From Bacteroidota bacterium (lineage in GTDB: Bacteria > Bacteroidota > Bacteroidia > B-17B0 > Aurantibacillaceae), in contig JAFDYB010000009.1 in assembly GCA_018267655.1 (NCBI GenBank), positions 43,354-107,353 on the forward strand: a stretch of 64,000 bases of DNA. The letters run 5' to 3'. The notes beneath the pieces are model-generated. The model made no database searches. It was given only the letters and a program-made list of their open reading frames with translations, and was not told the origin of the DNA. A program made the translations under genes and the position numbers. Shown here piece after piece: positions 26,385 to 36,800 of the stretch. How positions within the stretch are numbered: position 1 is the first letter of the stretch; each line of letters opens with the position of its first letter.

Positions 26385-26960
26385 TTATTTTACAAACTTT
26401 TTAAATACCCAATAAAATACTACCATACCAATAAGTGATGCTATCAATAAAAGAGAACTTTGCAATAAATTAGGTAATATATTTCTTTTGCCATCGTCAA
26501 TATTATTTGCCTTAATAAACCTATGCAAGCCTAATTCTTTTCTTAGATAATTTAACTCGTCGGTATAATCAACGCCAGTAATGATTTTATAAAAATCTTG
26601 ATTTTCTATTTTAAAATATTTTCTGCTTCTGCTGCACCAATTTAAAGCAGCATTATTAATTTGTTTGTAATTAGCATATATTATCCACTCATCACCTATG
26701 CTGAGTTGTTGAGCACACTCGGTGTTACACTCAAATAATATTTTATATGACTTGGTTACATTTCCTTTAAATAACTCCTCAATTTCAAACATCGCTTCGC
26801 CCGGCTTATTATCACACATCGTAACTTTTTTTATTATTCCTTTAAATATTACGTCATATTTTTCACACTCAGCCGTACTTAGCTGTGTAAGAGGGCACTG
26901 ACAGGCACTTACCTTAAAAGCTAATAAAAAACAAAGTATTGTTGCAAAACACTTATTCAT
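26385..26960 (-). CDS. Membrane-anchored TIMP/NTR-like protein
   Basis: A 191-aa protein. The signal peptide ends at SAC, so the mature chain begins CQCP, the Cys-x-Cys start characteristic of TIMP/netrin-like (NTR) modules. The following IFKGIIKKVTM and EIEELFKGNVTKSYKILFECN fit the NTR OB-fold strands, and further Cys residues (ECAQQLS, WCSRS) could close disulfides. A single C-terminal membrane helix (LLQSSLLLIASLIGMVVFYWVF, about residues 165-186) anchors it. The gene overlaps the end of hutH by 8 bases, so it is coupled to it in translation. Role unknown; protease inhibition is not assumed. Confidence 0.65.
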   Translation of the reverse strand: MNKCFATILCFLLAFKVSACQCPLTQLSTAECEKYDVIFKGIIKKVTMCDNKPGEAMFEIEELFKGNVTKSYKILFECNTECAQQLSIGDEWIIYANYKQINNAALNWCSRSRKYFKIENQDFYKIITGVDYTDELNYLRKELGLHRFIKANNIDDGKRNILPNLLQSSLLLIASLIGMVVFYWVFKKFVK

Positions 26961-28452
26961 GAAAAATATAATTTGTTGTAAAATTGAGCGCTTGTTTCAT
27001 TATATCATGCATTACAACATCGTCATTTACAAAAGGAATCTCTTTTCTAAAATCAGAAAATAGTTTTTCAATTTTTTTAGATGATTGTAAAGGCCTTCTA
27101 AATTCTAATGCTTGCGCAGCAGTCAATAATTCAATGGCGTAAATGCTTTCGCAATTGGTAATAACCGTTAATAATTTTGTTGCTGCGTTTGCTCCCATAC
27201 TCACATGATCTTCTTGGCCATTACTGCTTGTTATACTATCGGCACTGGCAGGTGTGCATAATTGCTTGTTTTGGCTAGCAATTCCGGCAGCTGTGTATTG
27301 CGGAATCATAAAGCCACTGTTAAGTCCCGCTTTCGAAACCAAAAAAGCAGGTAATGTTCTTTGCCCTGAAATTAAAAGGTAAATTCTGCGTTCAGAAATA
27401 CTTGCTAGTTCAGACATGGCTATGCATAAAAAATCAAATACCATTGCAATAGGCTGTCCATGGAAATTACCGCCACTTAATATTTCATCATACTCCGGAA
27501 ATACAGTTGGATTATCTGTTACCGAATTTATTTCAATTTCAATAACTTTTTTTGCATAACTAATTGTATCGTATGTTGCACCATGTACTTGTGGAATACA
27601 CCTAAAAGAATACGGATCTTGTACATGTTCTTTTGCTTGAGATATTATATTGCTACCATATAAAATTTGAGTAACTAATTCAGCAACCTTAATTTGCCCT
27701 TCATGTGGTCTAATTAAGTGTAATGCACTTTTAAATGGTTCTATTCGCCCATCAAATGCGTCTAATGATAAAGCAGCAATATGCAACGAAGCATAAAATA
27801 AATTTTGAGCTTTCATTAAAGCATAGCACCCACAAGCCGACATAAATTGTGTTCCGTTTAAAAGCGCTAAGCCTTCTTTCGATTTTAATTTTATAACTGA
27901 TAATTTTTCTTGATCTAAAGCTTCTTTTGCATCAACAATTTTTTCTTTGTAGTAAACTTTTCCGAGTCCTAATAAAGGAAGGCACAAATGCGCTAATGGT
28001 GCTAAATCTCCACTGGCACCTAGCGAGCCTTGTTCAAAAACTACAGGAATTATATTTAAATTATAAAAATCAATTAAGCGCTCAACAGTAATTAGCTGCA
28101 CACCGCTTTTACCATAACTTAATGATTGAACTTTAAGTAAAAGCATTAATTTAATTATTGGTTCTGCAACTTTTTGCCCCATACCGCAAGCATGACTTTT
28201 AACTAAATTCTCTTGCAATATTTCAAGTTCGTGCTCAGGAATAATTACATTACATAAAGATCCAAAGCCTGTGTTTATACCATAAACAGGAGTAGTTTGT
28301 TTTGCCGTTTTCTCATCTAAAAACTTTCGACAAGATAAAATATTTTGTTTTGCTGTTTCAGATAGCTTTAATTTTAATTGGCTCGTACTGATGCGAACCA
28401 AATCATTAATACTAAGTTTTTTATCAGGATTTATTTCAAAAAAAGTACTCAT
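26953..28452 (-). CDS. hutH: Histidine ammonia-lyase
   Basis: A 499-aa protein. The MIO cofactor-forming triad is in GSLGASGDLAPLAH (ASG at about residues 146-148). The catalytic Tyr region YGINTGFGSL is at about 57-66, followed by QDPYSFRCIPQVHGA and SSNGQEDHVSMG. It converts L-histidine to trans-urocanate, the entry step of histidine degradation. No hutU, hutI or hutG is in the window. hisS lies 40 bases upstream on the same strand, an unusual pairing of a histidine-using and a histidine-degrading gene. The start ATG MSTFFEINPDKKL is clean. Confidence 0.95.
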   Translation of the reverse strand: MSTFFEINPDKKLSINDLVRISTSQLKLKLSETAKQNILSCRKFLDEKTAKQTTPVYGINTGFGSLCNVIIPEHELEILQENLVKSHACGMGQKVAEPIIKLMLLLKVQSLSYGKSGVQLITVERLIDFYNLNIIPVVFEQGSLGASGDLAPLAHLCLPLLGLGKVYYKEKIVDAKEALDQEKLSVIKLKSKEGLALLNGTQFMSACGCYALMKAQNLFYASLHIAALSLDAFDGRIEPFKSALHLIRPHEGQIKVAELVTQILYGSNIISQAKEHVQDPYSFRCIPQVHGATYDTISYAKKVIEIEINSVTDNPTVFPEYDEILSGGNFHGQPIAMVFDFLCIAMSELASISERRIYLLISGQRTLPAFLVSKAGLNSGFMIPQYTAAGIASQNKQLCTPASADSITSSNGQEDHVSMGANAATKLLTVITNCESIYAIELLTAAQALEFRRPLQSSKKIEKLFSDFRKEIPFVNDDVVMHDIMKQALNFTTNYIFHE

Positions 28453-28492
28453 ACCTCAAATTTATTTATTGTTATAAAATGTGTTTATTTTT

Positions 28493-29881
28493 TTAATGTG
28501 TTAGCTGTGCTTTTAATTTTTCAATAATGGCCTCTATTGTCAAAGTAATTTGTTCAGAGTTTTTTAGATTTTTGAGGGTGTAGCATTTTGACTCTATCTC
28601 ATTTGAGCCAACGACACACACATAAGGTATATTTTTTTTATCGGCGTATTCAAATTGTTTTCCTAATTTTTTTCCACTGTCAGCAAAAATTTCGCACGGT
28701 ATATCATTTGCTCTAAATTGTTGCGCTAATAAAAAGGCATGTAGCTGTGTGGCGCTATCGAAATGAGCTATTAATAACTGTACGGGCGATAAATTATTTA
28801 ATTCACTTGGAAATGCGTTTAACTCTGAAATAACATCATAAATTCTATCTATGCCAAATGAAATACCAACACCGCTTAAATTTTTTAAGCCAAAAAAACC
28901 GGTTAAATCATCGTAACGGCCTCCTCCTAAAATGCTAGGGGTAAAGGTTCCGGCATTAGCTTTAGCTTCAAAAATAGTACCGGTGTAATAGTTTAATCCG
29001 CGCGCTAAGGTAACGTCAAGTTCAAGCATTACATGATTAACGATGCTATTATTTAATAAAAAAAGTAACTCTTCAATTCCTTTTTTACCAATTTCACTTT
29101 GATTAAACATTGTTTCAAGAATAGCAATTTTTTCAGTGTTAGAGCCTTTAAAATTCAATAAAGGTTGTAATTTTTCAATAGCTTCACCTGAAATATTTTT
29201 TTCTTTCAATTCTTTATTTACACCTTCTATCCCTATTTTATCTAACTTATCAATTGCTACTGTAATATCAGTTACTTTATCGGGCGAGTTTATTAATTCG
29301 GCAATTGCAGTTAAAATTTTTCTATTGTTAATTTTAAGCGTAACCGGAACTTTTAATTCAAAAAACGATTTATCTATCAAAGCAATTAAATCAAGCTCAT
29401 TAATTAAACTATTGCTTCCCACAACATCAGCATCGCACTGATAAAACTCTCGATAACGCCCCCGCTGTGGTTTATCTGCACGCCATACGGGCTGCATTTG
29501 ATAACGTTTAAATGGAAAAGTTAATGCGTTTTGATGCATAACAACATAGCGTGCAAATGGCACTGTTAAATCGTAGCGTAAAGCTTTTTCAGAAATGTAC
29601 TCGCTGTTGTATGCAGTATTTAAACTTTTATCAAATTCTGTTTTTAAAATATCTTTTTCTTTACTTTCATTTATGCGACTGTTTAGTATTTTAAAGATTA
29701 ATTGGTCGCCTTCTTCGCCATACTTCCCGGTTAATGTACCTATTTTCTCCATGGCCGGCGTTTCAATAGGCTGGTAGCCGAATAATTCAAAATTCCTTCT
29801 TATAACAGTAAAAATATAATTACGTTTTTGCACATCAATGCTGTTAAAATCACGAGTTCCTGAGGGTATTGCAGGTTTCAT
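28493..29881 (-). CDS. hisS: Histidyl-tRNA synthetase
   Basis: A 462-aa class II synthetase. Motif 1 is within SGTRDFNSIDVQKRNYIF. Motif 2 is RADKPQRGRYREFYQCDADVVG, with the YQCD histidine-site element. The HisA segment ARGLNYYTGTIFE binds histidine, motif 3 is GVGISFGIDRIYD, and a C-terminal anticodon-binding domain is present (LLIAHFDSATQLHAFLLAQQFR). Length and order are normal. It begins 294 bases from metH, in the opposite direction, and hutH follows it downstream. Confidence 0.97.
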   Translation of the reverse strand: MKPAIPSGTRDFNSIDVQKRNYIFTVIRRNFELFGYQPIETPAMEKIGTLTGKYGEEGDQLIFKILNSRINESKEKDILKTEFDKSLNTAYNSEYISEKALRYDLTVPFARYVVMHQNALTFPFKRYQMQPVWRADKPQRGRYREFYQCDADVVGSNSLINELDLIALIDKSFFELKVPVTLKINNRKILTAIAELINSPDKVTDITVAIDKLDKIGIEGVNKELKEKNISGEAIEKLQPLLNFKGSNTEKIAILETMFNQSEIGKKGIEELLFLLNNSIVNHVMLELDVTLARGLNYYTGTIFEAKANAGTFTPSILGGGRYDDLTGFFGLKNLSGVGISFGIDRIYDVISELNAFPSELNNLSPVQLLIAHFDSATQLHAFLLAQQFRANDIPCEIFADSGKKLGKQFEYADKKNIPYVCVVGSNEIESKCYTLKNLKNSEQITLTIEAIIEKLKAQLTH

Positions 29882-29966
29882 TTACAAAATATTAAAGGGG
29901 TAAAATTAACAATAAAGTGCACTTAAATTAAGCGGCAAGAAATTTAAAATAAATTAAAAAAATAAG

Positions 29967-29974
29967 TATATTTG
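29967..29974 (+). promoter_or_regulatory. -7 promoter box of metH
   Basis: TATATTTG, followed by C, an exact TAnnTTTG match. It lies about 30 bases upstream of the SAM aptamer, so transcription would begin just before it. Confidence 0.6.
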
Positions 29975-30000
29975 CACTGCGTTCTTTAAACTTATATAGA

Positions 30001-30097
30001 AAGACTGAGGGACACGCCCAAGGAAGTCTTCCCAACCCTTAAAATTTAAGAAGGTGGTAAATCGTGATGAAGTAAATACTTCAAAAAATAAGTCAGA
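30001..30097 (+). ncRNA. SAM riboswitch aptamer (S-box / SAM-I type)
   Basis: A four-helix layout is readable. P1 is GACT (30003-30006) with AGTC (30091-30094). P2 has conserved GAGGGA (30007-30012), with GGGA pairing TCCC (30030-30033), GCCC and the AACC at 30034-30037. P3 is CTTAAA/TTTAAG (30038-30050), followed by the conserved joiner GGTGGTAAATC. P4 is GAAGTA/TACTTC (30069-30082). This is the S-box order, with shorter P1 than in Firmicutes. It precedes metH, whose product leads to the SAM precursor methionine. The closing sequence GTCAGA can also pair with TCTGAC in the terminator. Confidence 0.8.
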
Positions 30098-30133
30098 TAC
30101 TAATTTTAACTCAATGAATTAATAATTATTATA

Positions 30134-30166
30134 ATCCTTTCTGACAAAAACAGAAAGGATTTTTTT
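30134..30166 (+). terminator. Riboswitch-controlled terminator before metH
   Basis: 10-bp perfect hairpin (30134-30143 with 30151-30160) followed by six T. Its left arm bases 30140-30145 (TCTGAC) are complementary to GTCAGA at 30092-30097, which contains the 3' strand of aptamer helix P1. The terminator and an antiterminator are thus mutually exclusive, and SAM binding should favour termination. Confidence 0.85.
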
Positions 30167-30175
30167 ATGTAAAAT

Positions 30176-33100
30176 ATGGCAAAAGCAAACATATACAAAG
30201 AACTAGAAAAAAGGATTTTAGTAATCGACGGTGCAATGGGATCACTGATTCAACAATATAAATTAAGTGAAAGTGATTTTAGGGGGGAGCGGTTTAAACA
30301 TTTTCATAAAGATTTAAAAGGGAATAACGACCTTCTTTCAATAACTCGCCCAGATATTATTGAAGAAATTCATGCTAAGTACCTCGAAGCCGGTGCAGAC
30401 ATTATTGAAACAAACAGTTTTAGCGGCACTTCAATTGCAATGGCTGACTATGATTTACAAGAAATTGTTTACGAAATTAATTTTGCTGCCGCAAAATGCG
30501 CCCGAAAATCAGCAGATAATTACACAATAAAAAACCCCGAACAGCCCCGTTTTGTAGCAGGCGCAATGGGTCCAACCAATAGAACATTGTCCATTTCTCC
30601 AAATGTTAACGATCCCGGATATCGTGCTGTTACTTGGGACGAAATGGTAAATGCTTATATAGAACAAGTAAAGGGCTTGTTAGACGGAGGAGTTGATTTA
30701 CTTTTAATAGAAACTATTTTTGATACGCTTAATGCAAAAGCTGCCCTAATGGCTATTCAAAATGTTTGTAAACAAAGAGGTATTAAAATGCCCGTAATGG
30801 TTAGCGGCACTATTACCGATGCAAGCGGGAGAACATTATCGGGGCAAACAACCGAAGCTTTTTTAAATTCAGTTTCGCATGTTGATTTATTGAGCATTGG
30901 TCTAAATTGTGCATTAGGTGCTAAAGATATGCGTCCCTACTTAGAAGAATTGGCAAACAAATCTGATTTTTATATAAGCGCTTACCCAAACGCCGGCCTA
31001 CCTAATCAATTTGGCGAGTACGATCAAGATGCACATCAAATGGGGCATCAAATTGAAGACTTTTTAAAAGCAGGTTTTTTAAATATTGTTGGAGGTTGCT
31101 GCGGCACCACACCAGAACATATTAAAAAAATTGCAGAAATAGCAAAAAATTACGCACCACATAAAAAACAAACTGCTAATACATTAATGCACTTATCAGG
31201 GCTTGAGCCGGTAACACTTCGTCCCGAAAGTAATTTTATGAACGTAGGTGAACGAACAAACGTAACAGGGAGTAAAAAATTTGCCAAAATGATTATTGAT
31301 AACCGCTTTGAAGAAGCACTTGCTGTTGCACGCGAGCAAGTTGAAGGCGGAGCCCAAGTTATAGATATTAATATGGATGAGGGCATGCTTGATGCAGTGC
31401 AAGCAATGACTACTTTTTTAAACTTAATTGCGTCAGAACCAGATATTGCAAAAGTTCCGATAATGATTGACAGTAGTAAGTTTCATGTTATTGAAGCTGG
31501 TTTAAAATGCATACAAGGCAAAGGAATTGTAAATTCAATTTCATTAAAAGAAGGAGAAAAAATATTTATTGAGCAAGCTAATACTGTAAAAAAATATGGC
31601 GCTGCCGTAATAGTAATGGCATTTGACGAGCAAGGGCAAGCCGATACTTATCAACGCAGAATTGAAATTTGCAAACGCGCTTATGATATTTTAGTTAACA
31701 AAGTACACTTTCCGCCACAAGATATAATTTTTGATCCTAACATTTTTCCGGTTGCAACCGGCATGGAAGAACATCGCTTAAACGCATTAGATTTTTTTAA
31801 TGCTACAAAATGGATAAAAGATAATTTGCCATTTGCAAAAGTAAGTGGCGGTGTTAGTAATGTTAGCTTTTCATTTCGAGGAAACGATCATGTACGCGAA
31901 GCGATTCACTCAGCTTTTTTATATCATGCAGTTAAGAATGGAATGGACATGGGAATTGTAAATCCATCACAATTAGTTGTGTATGACGAAATAGAAAAAG
32001 AATTATTAACCTTAATAGAAGATGTTTTATTAAATAGACGCGATGATGCAACAGAGCGATTAATTGAAAAAGCTGAAAGTTTAAAAAATAAAGGAAAGGC
32101 TAAAGAAGAAAAAAATGAAGAGTGGCGAAATGGCACCGTACAAGATCGTATTTCACACTCGTTGGTAAAAGGCATTACAGATTATATTGAGCAAGATATG
32201 GAAGAGTGCCGTAAACACTATAATAAAACGTTACAAATTATAGAAGGCCCTTTAATGGACGGAATGAATATTGTAGGTGATTTATTTGGTGCAGGAAAAA
32301 TGTTTTTACCACAAGTTGTAAAAAGTGCCCGCGTTATGAAAAAAGCAGTAGCTTATTTACAACCATATTTAGAAGCAGAAAAAATGGGGAGTACCGGTTC
32401 GTCGGCCGGAAAAGTACTTTTGGCAACAGTAAAGGGCGATGTACACGATATTGGAAAAAACATTGTTGGTGTAGTAATGGCTTGTAATAATTATGAAATT
32501 GTTGATTTGGGCGTTATGGTACCTAAAGAAAAAATTTTAGATGAAGCACTTGCTCATAACGTTAATGCTATTGGCTTAAGCGGACTTATTACACCATCGC
32601 TCGACGAGATGGTTGATGTTGCAAAAGAAATGGAGCGCAGAAAAATGACTTTACCATTATTAATTGGCGGAGCTACAACCAGCAAAGTGCATACTGCTGT
32701 TAAAATAGCACCGCATTACTCTCATAACGTTGTGCATGTTAATGATGCCAGTAAATCAATTCCTGTAGTGAGCAGTTTAATGAGCGATGAATTAAGACCT
32801 AATTTTAGCGCAGATGTTAAAAAAGAATATGAACGTTTGCGCGAACAGAATAAAAATGCGCAAGCCCAAAATAAATTTATCACATTACAAGAAGCACGCA
32901 ATAATAAATACAAAATTGATTGGAATACTTCAATCATAATTAAACCTAACAAACTTGGCATAACTATTTTAAACGATGTGCCTTTAGATAAATTACTCCC
33001 TTACATTGATTGGACGCCATTATTTATTGCATGGGAAATGAAAGGAAGTTATCCAAAAATATTTGATGATAAAGAAAGAGGTGCAGAGGCAAAAAAACTT

Positions 33101-33862
33101 TTTGAAGATGCCCAAACTATGTTGCAAAAAATTATATCTAAAAAATGGCTGAAAGCAAAAGCAGTGTTTGGGTTGTTTGCTGCAAATCAAATTAACAATG
33201 ATGATATACAAGTGTATGATTCTGAAGGTAAAGAGTTAACACTATTTCACTCTATTCGAATGAACACTAAAAAACCCGAAGGCCACTTTAACACTGCCCT
33301 GTCCGATTTTATAAAACCAAAAACAACTGATGTATTTAATAAAGAAAATAGCGATTATATTGGCGCATTTGCATGTAGTGCAGGCTTTGGTATAGAAGAG
33401 CATGTAACTCGATTTGAAAAGGCATTTGATGATTATAGTGCAATTATGTTAAAAGCACTTGCTGATAGGCTTGCCGAAGCACTTGCCGAATACCTACACC
33501 AATTAGTACGAAAGGAGTATTGGGGCTATGCTCCAAACGAAAGTTTTACTAATGAAGAGCTTATAAAGGAGTCTTACGACGGTATTCGTCCTGCCCCTGG
33601 ATACCCATCTCAGCCAGACCATTTAGAAAAAGCTACTTTATGGGATTTATTAAGTGTAGAAAAAAATATAGGCATGCAGCTTACCGAAAGTATGGCAATG
33701 CTTCCTACTGCTGCCGTAAGCGGTTTATATATTGCACACCCAAAAGCACATTATTTTAGCGTTGGTAAAATAACCAAAGAACAAGTTGAAGATTATTCAA
33801 AACGAAAAAATACAAACTTTGAAAAAATTGAGCGTTGGTTAAGCCCTATATTAGGCTACTAG
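30176..33862 (+). CDS. metH: Cobalamin-dependent methionine synthase
   Basis: A 1228-aa protein carrying all four modules. The homocysteine/zinc domain (about 1-330) has GLNCALGA and [10 protein letters not shown], giving the three zinc Cys. The folate domain (about 345-620) has [17 protein letters not shown]. The cobalamin cap and binding region (about 660-890) has the DxHxxG motif [12 protein letters not shown]. The SAM-dependent reactivation domain has [12 protein letters not shown]. It transfers a methyl group from methyl-tetrahydrofolate through cobalamin to homocysteine. Length is normal. It is preceded by the SAM riboswitch, and the ATG is 10 bases after the terminator's T-run. Confidence 0.97.
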   Translation: MAKANIYKELEKRILVIDGAMGSLIQQYKLSESDFRGERFKHFHKDLKGNNDLLSITRPDIIEEIHAKYLEAGADIIETNSFSGTSIAMADYDLQEIVYEINFAAAKCARKSADNYTIKNPEQPRFVAGAMGPTNRTLSISPNVNDPGYRAVTWDEMVNAYIEQVKGLLDGGVDLLLIETIFDTLNAKAALMAIQNVCKQRGIKMPVMVSGTITDASGRTLSGQTTEAFLNSVSHVDLLSIGLNCALGAKDMRPYLEELANKSDFYISAYPNAGLPNQFGEYDQDAHQMGHQIEDFLKAGFLNIVGGCCGTTPEHIKKIAEIAKNYAPHKKQTANTLMHLSGLEPVTLRPESNFMNVGERTNVTGSKKFAKMIIDNRFEEALAVAREQVEGGAQVIDINMDEGMLDAVQAMTTFLNLIASEPDIAKVPIMIDSSKFHVIEAGLKCIQGKGIVNSISLKEGEKIFIEQANTVKKYGAAVIVMAFDEQGQADTYQRRIEICKRAYDILVNKVHFPPQDIIFDPNIFPVATGMEEHRLNALDFFNATKWIKDNLPFAKVSGGVSNVSFSFRGNDHVREAIHSAFLYHAVKNGMDMGIVNPSQLVVYDEIEKELLTLIEDVLLNRRDDATERLIEKAESLKNKGKAKEEKNEEWRNGTVQDRISHSLVKGITDYIEQDMEECRKHYNKTLQIIEGPLMDGMNIVGDLFGAGKMFLPQVVKSARVMKKAVAYLQPYLEAEKMGSTGSSAGKVLLATVKGDVHDIGKNIVGVVMACNNYEIVDLGVMVPKEKILDEALAHNVNAIGLSGLITPSLDEMVDVAKEMERRKMTLPLLIGGATTSKVHTAVKIAPHYSHNVVHVNDASKSIPVVSSLMSDELRPNFSADVKKEYERLREQNKNAQAQNKFITLQEARNNKYKIDWNTSIIIKPNKLGITILNDVPLDKLLPYIDWTPLFIAWEMKGSYPKIFDDKERGAEAKKLFEDAQTMLQKIISKKWLKAKAVFGLFAANQINNDDIQVYDSEGKELTLFHSIRMNTKKPEGHFNTALSDFIKPKTTDVFNKENSDYIGAFACSAGFGIEEHVTRFEKAFDDYSAIMLKALADRLAEALAEYLHQLVRKEYWGYAPNESFTNEELIKESYDGIRPAPGYPSQPDHLEKATLWDLLSVEKNIGMQLTESMAMLPTAAVSGLYIAHPKAHYFSVGKITKEQVEDYSKRKNTNFEKIERWLSPILGY

Positions 33863-33864
33863 TT

Positions 33865-36800
33865 TTAAACCTGAAGTCCAATCATTAAAATATCATCTGT
33901 TTGATCGTTACCAAACATCCACGAACTAACAGTTGTATTAACTTTATTTTTTTGTTGATTAATTGGCAGATGGTTTGATTTAATTAACAAATTTTTCATG
34001 GCTTTATATGTGAATTTCTTTTTATCCGGACCTCCAAATTGGTCGCAAATGCCATCAGTCAATGTAAAAATTCTATCGCCATCTTCTAAATTAAACACAA
34101 AGGAGTTAAAAGCTTGATTGTCTCTAGGGTGCTTGCCAACCGGCATCTTATCCGTTTTAATTTCAATTAAGCCGTATTCACAATTTTCTATAATTACAGT
34201 AAAATTTTCTAAATTATTTTGATTTATTTTTCTTGTTATCCAAACAGGATTATTTGCGCCGGCAAGTTTTAATTTTTTGTTTTTTACATCAACACTAATA
34301 ATACTACAATCCATGCCATCACTCCCCCCTTCATCACTTCCATCACTCGCTAGCGAAAAAATAATTCGCTCTCTAACTTGTCCTAACACATCGCCGGGTT
34401 CAGTTACTTTTTTCTCATTAACAACTTCGTTTAAAAGCGAAATACTTAATAAACTCATAAAAGCTCCCGGAACACCATGTCCTGTGCAATCGCCGGTTAC
34501 TAGCATAAAATGGTTATCGTTAGCAGTTGAAGTTGCCCAATAAAAATCGCCACTCACAATATCTTTAGGTTGATAAAAAACAAAATAATTTTCATTAAAG
34601 TAGCTTTTAAAAAGTTTATCGCTTGCAAGTAATGCTTTTTGAATACGCTTTGCATAATTAATACTATCAACAATTTCTTTTTGTTTTTCTTCAACAATTT
34701 CTTTTTGTTTTACAACCTCTGCGGTTCTTTCTGTTACAGTATTTTCGAGAAGTATTTTTTGTTTTATAAGTTTTTTAGTTCTTAACTTAGTGTATTGTAT
34801 TACAAAAACTATCACTAAAATTAAATACAAGCCGTAAGCCCACCAAGTTAACCACCATGGCGATAGCACTGTAAAGTTATAAGAGGCTTCATCACTCCAA
34901 ACGCTTGATATACCTTGCGCTCTCACTTTAAACGTGTAATTACCTGCAGGTAAATTATAAAGCATTTTATTATCGTTTACTAATGGGCTCCAATTTTCAT
35001 CAAGTCCTTCAAGTTTATACTGGTATTTAATTTTATTTGGGCGAATCCAATCAATAGCGCTGTATTTAAATGTAATTTGATTTAATTCATAAGGTAAAAT
35101 AAGTTTGATAGGATAATTGTAAAACGAGCTGCATGAGTCTATTGCTGATTTGCTGATTTTTAATTTACTCTCATTATTTATTTGGATAGTTTTAACCGAT
35201 TTTAAATTTTGAGCAAGCGTATTAAAATCAATAAAATTTTGATTTAGCTCAATTGCGTTTAACTGAATGGTTGGTGCTTTTTGAGTTAGCTTAAATTCAT
35301 TTAAATCAATTTCTGAAAGGGCCTTTCCGGTACCCCACCAAATATGGTTTTCTGAATCAATGCCAACGCTTCCGGCATAAAAATCATTTGATTTTAATCC
35401 GTCTTCGGAATGGAACGATGTGATTTTACTTGAGTCGCTTAAAGCGTGCTGCCAATAGTAAAGTCCATATTTTGTTCCGATCCAATAATTTGTATTATTA
35501 TCTTGAATGATTGATTTTACATTATTATTAAGCAAGCTGTTACTTTCATTTAAAAAATAATAATTTGGCTTATCAGAATTAACTTGGTTTGCAGGAATAA
35601 TTTGTAAACCACTGCCATCTGTTCCTATTAAAATATTTCCTTTTTTATCGCAATAAATTGTATTAATTGTTTGATTTATTAAGCCTTGGTTTTTAGAATA
35701 ATTGTAAAAAGTTTCATGTGCAAACTTGCTAATGCCACCCCCATCACTCGCAATCCAAATGTTTCCTGCTTGGTCTTGAGTAATTGATGTAATGTAATTT
35801 CCACATAAACCGTTTTGCTTACTGTATGATTTAAATACTTTTCCATCAAATACACACAAGCCGTTATCTTCGGTTCCAATCCATAAATTATTATTACTAT
35901 CTATAAAAAGCGCATGTATATAATCATCAATTAAACCATTTTCGGTTGAATAATTGTAAAAATATTTCCCATCAAATTTAATTATACCATTTGCCTCAGT
36001 TGCAAACCATATATTATTTTCTTTATCTACAACAGGTGCAGTTTTAAACGTAGCACTTCTTAATCCATTATTTTCAGTATAAACATAAAGTTGATTGTTT
36101 TCTATTTTTAATATTCCATTTCCATAGCTTGCAAGCCATTTTCGTTTGCTGTTATCTTCGCAAACGCCCCTAATGACGCTTTTGCCAATTCCTTCATTTT
36201 GAGTGTAGTTTTTAAAAAACATTTCGTTAAACTTACATAACCCGCCGCCGTATGTGCTTAACCAAATATTTCCCGAATTATCTTCTAAAATTGATGTGAT
36301 GTTGTTTCCGGTTAATCCTTGTGATTCGTTAATAGACGTGAACGTTTTTCCATTAAATAAAATTACACCCGATGTATACGTGCCTATCCACACATTGTTC
36401 TTACTATCTTGGTAAAGTGAGGTAATTGAATTGTCAATTAATCCGTTGTTTTTCGAATAATTTTTAAAGCTATTTCCATCAAATACATCAATGCCCCCAT
36501 CGTCTGTTCCAAACCAAATATTACCATCTTTATCAACCATTGAACTAAGTATTATGTCATAACTCAAACCTTCGTTTGTTGTATAGCGAGTGAATTGTTT
36601 CCCGTCAAATTTGTTTGTGCCGCCACCAACTGTTGAAAACCAAAAATTCCCTAATTTATCTTGTACTATGCTACGCACTTGATTATTGCTTAAACCTTGC
36701 GAAGTAGTGTAACTGATTAATTTTTCGTCTTTTAAACAACATACGCCGCCGCCATTTGATCCAAACCACATTCTTCCGTCTTTATCTTCATAAATACAAA

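Noticed and set aside
30001..30097. Cobalamin riboswitch before metH
   Set aside because: No B12-box-like GCCACTG motif; the conserved blocks match the S-box order instead.
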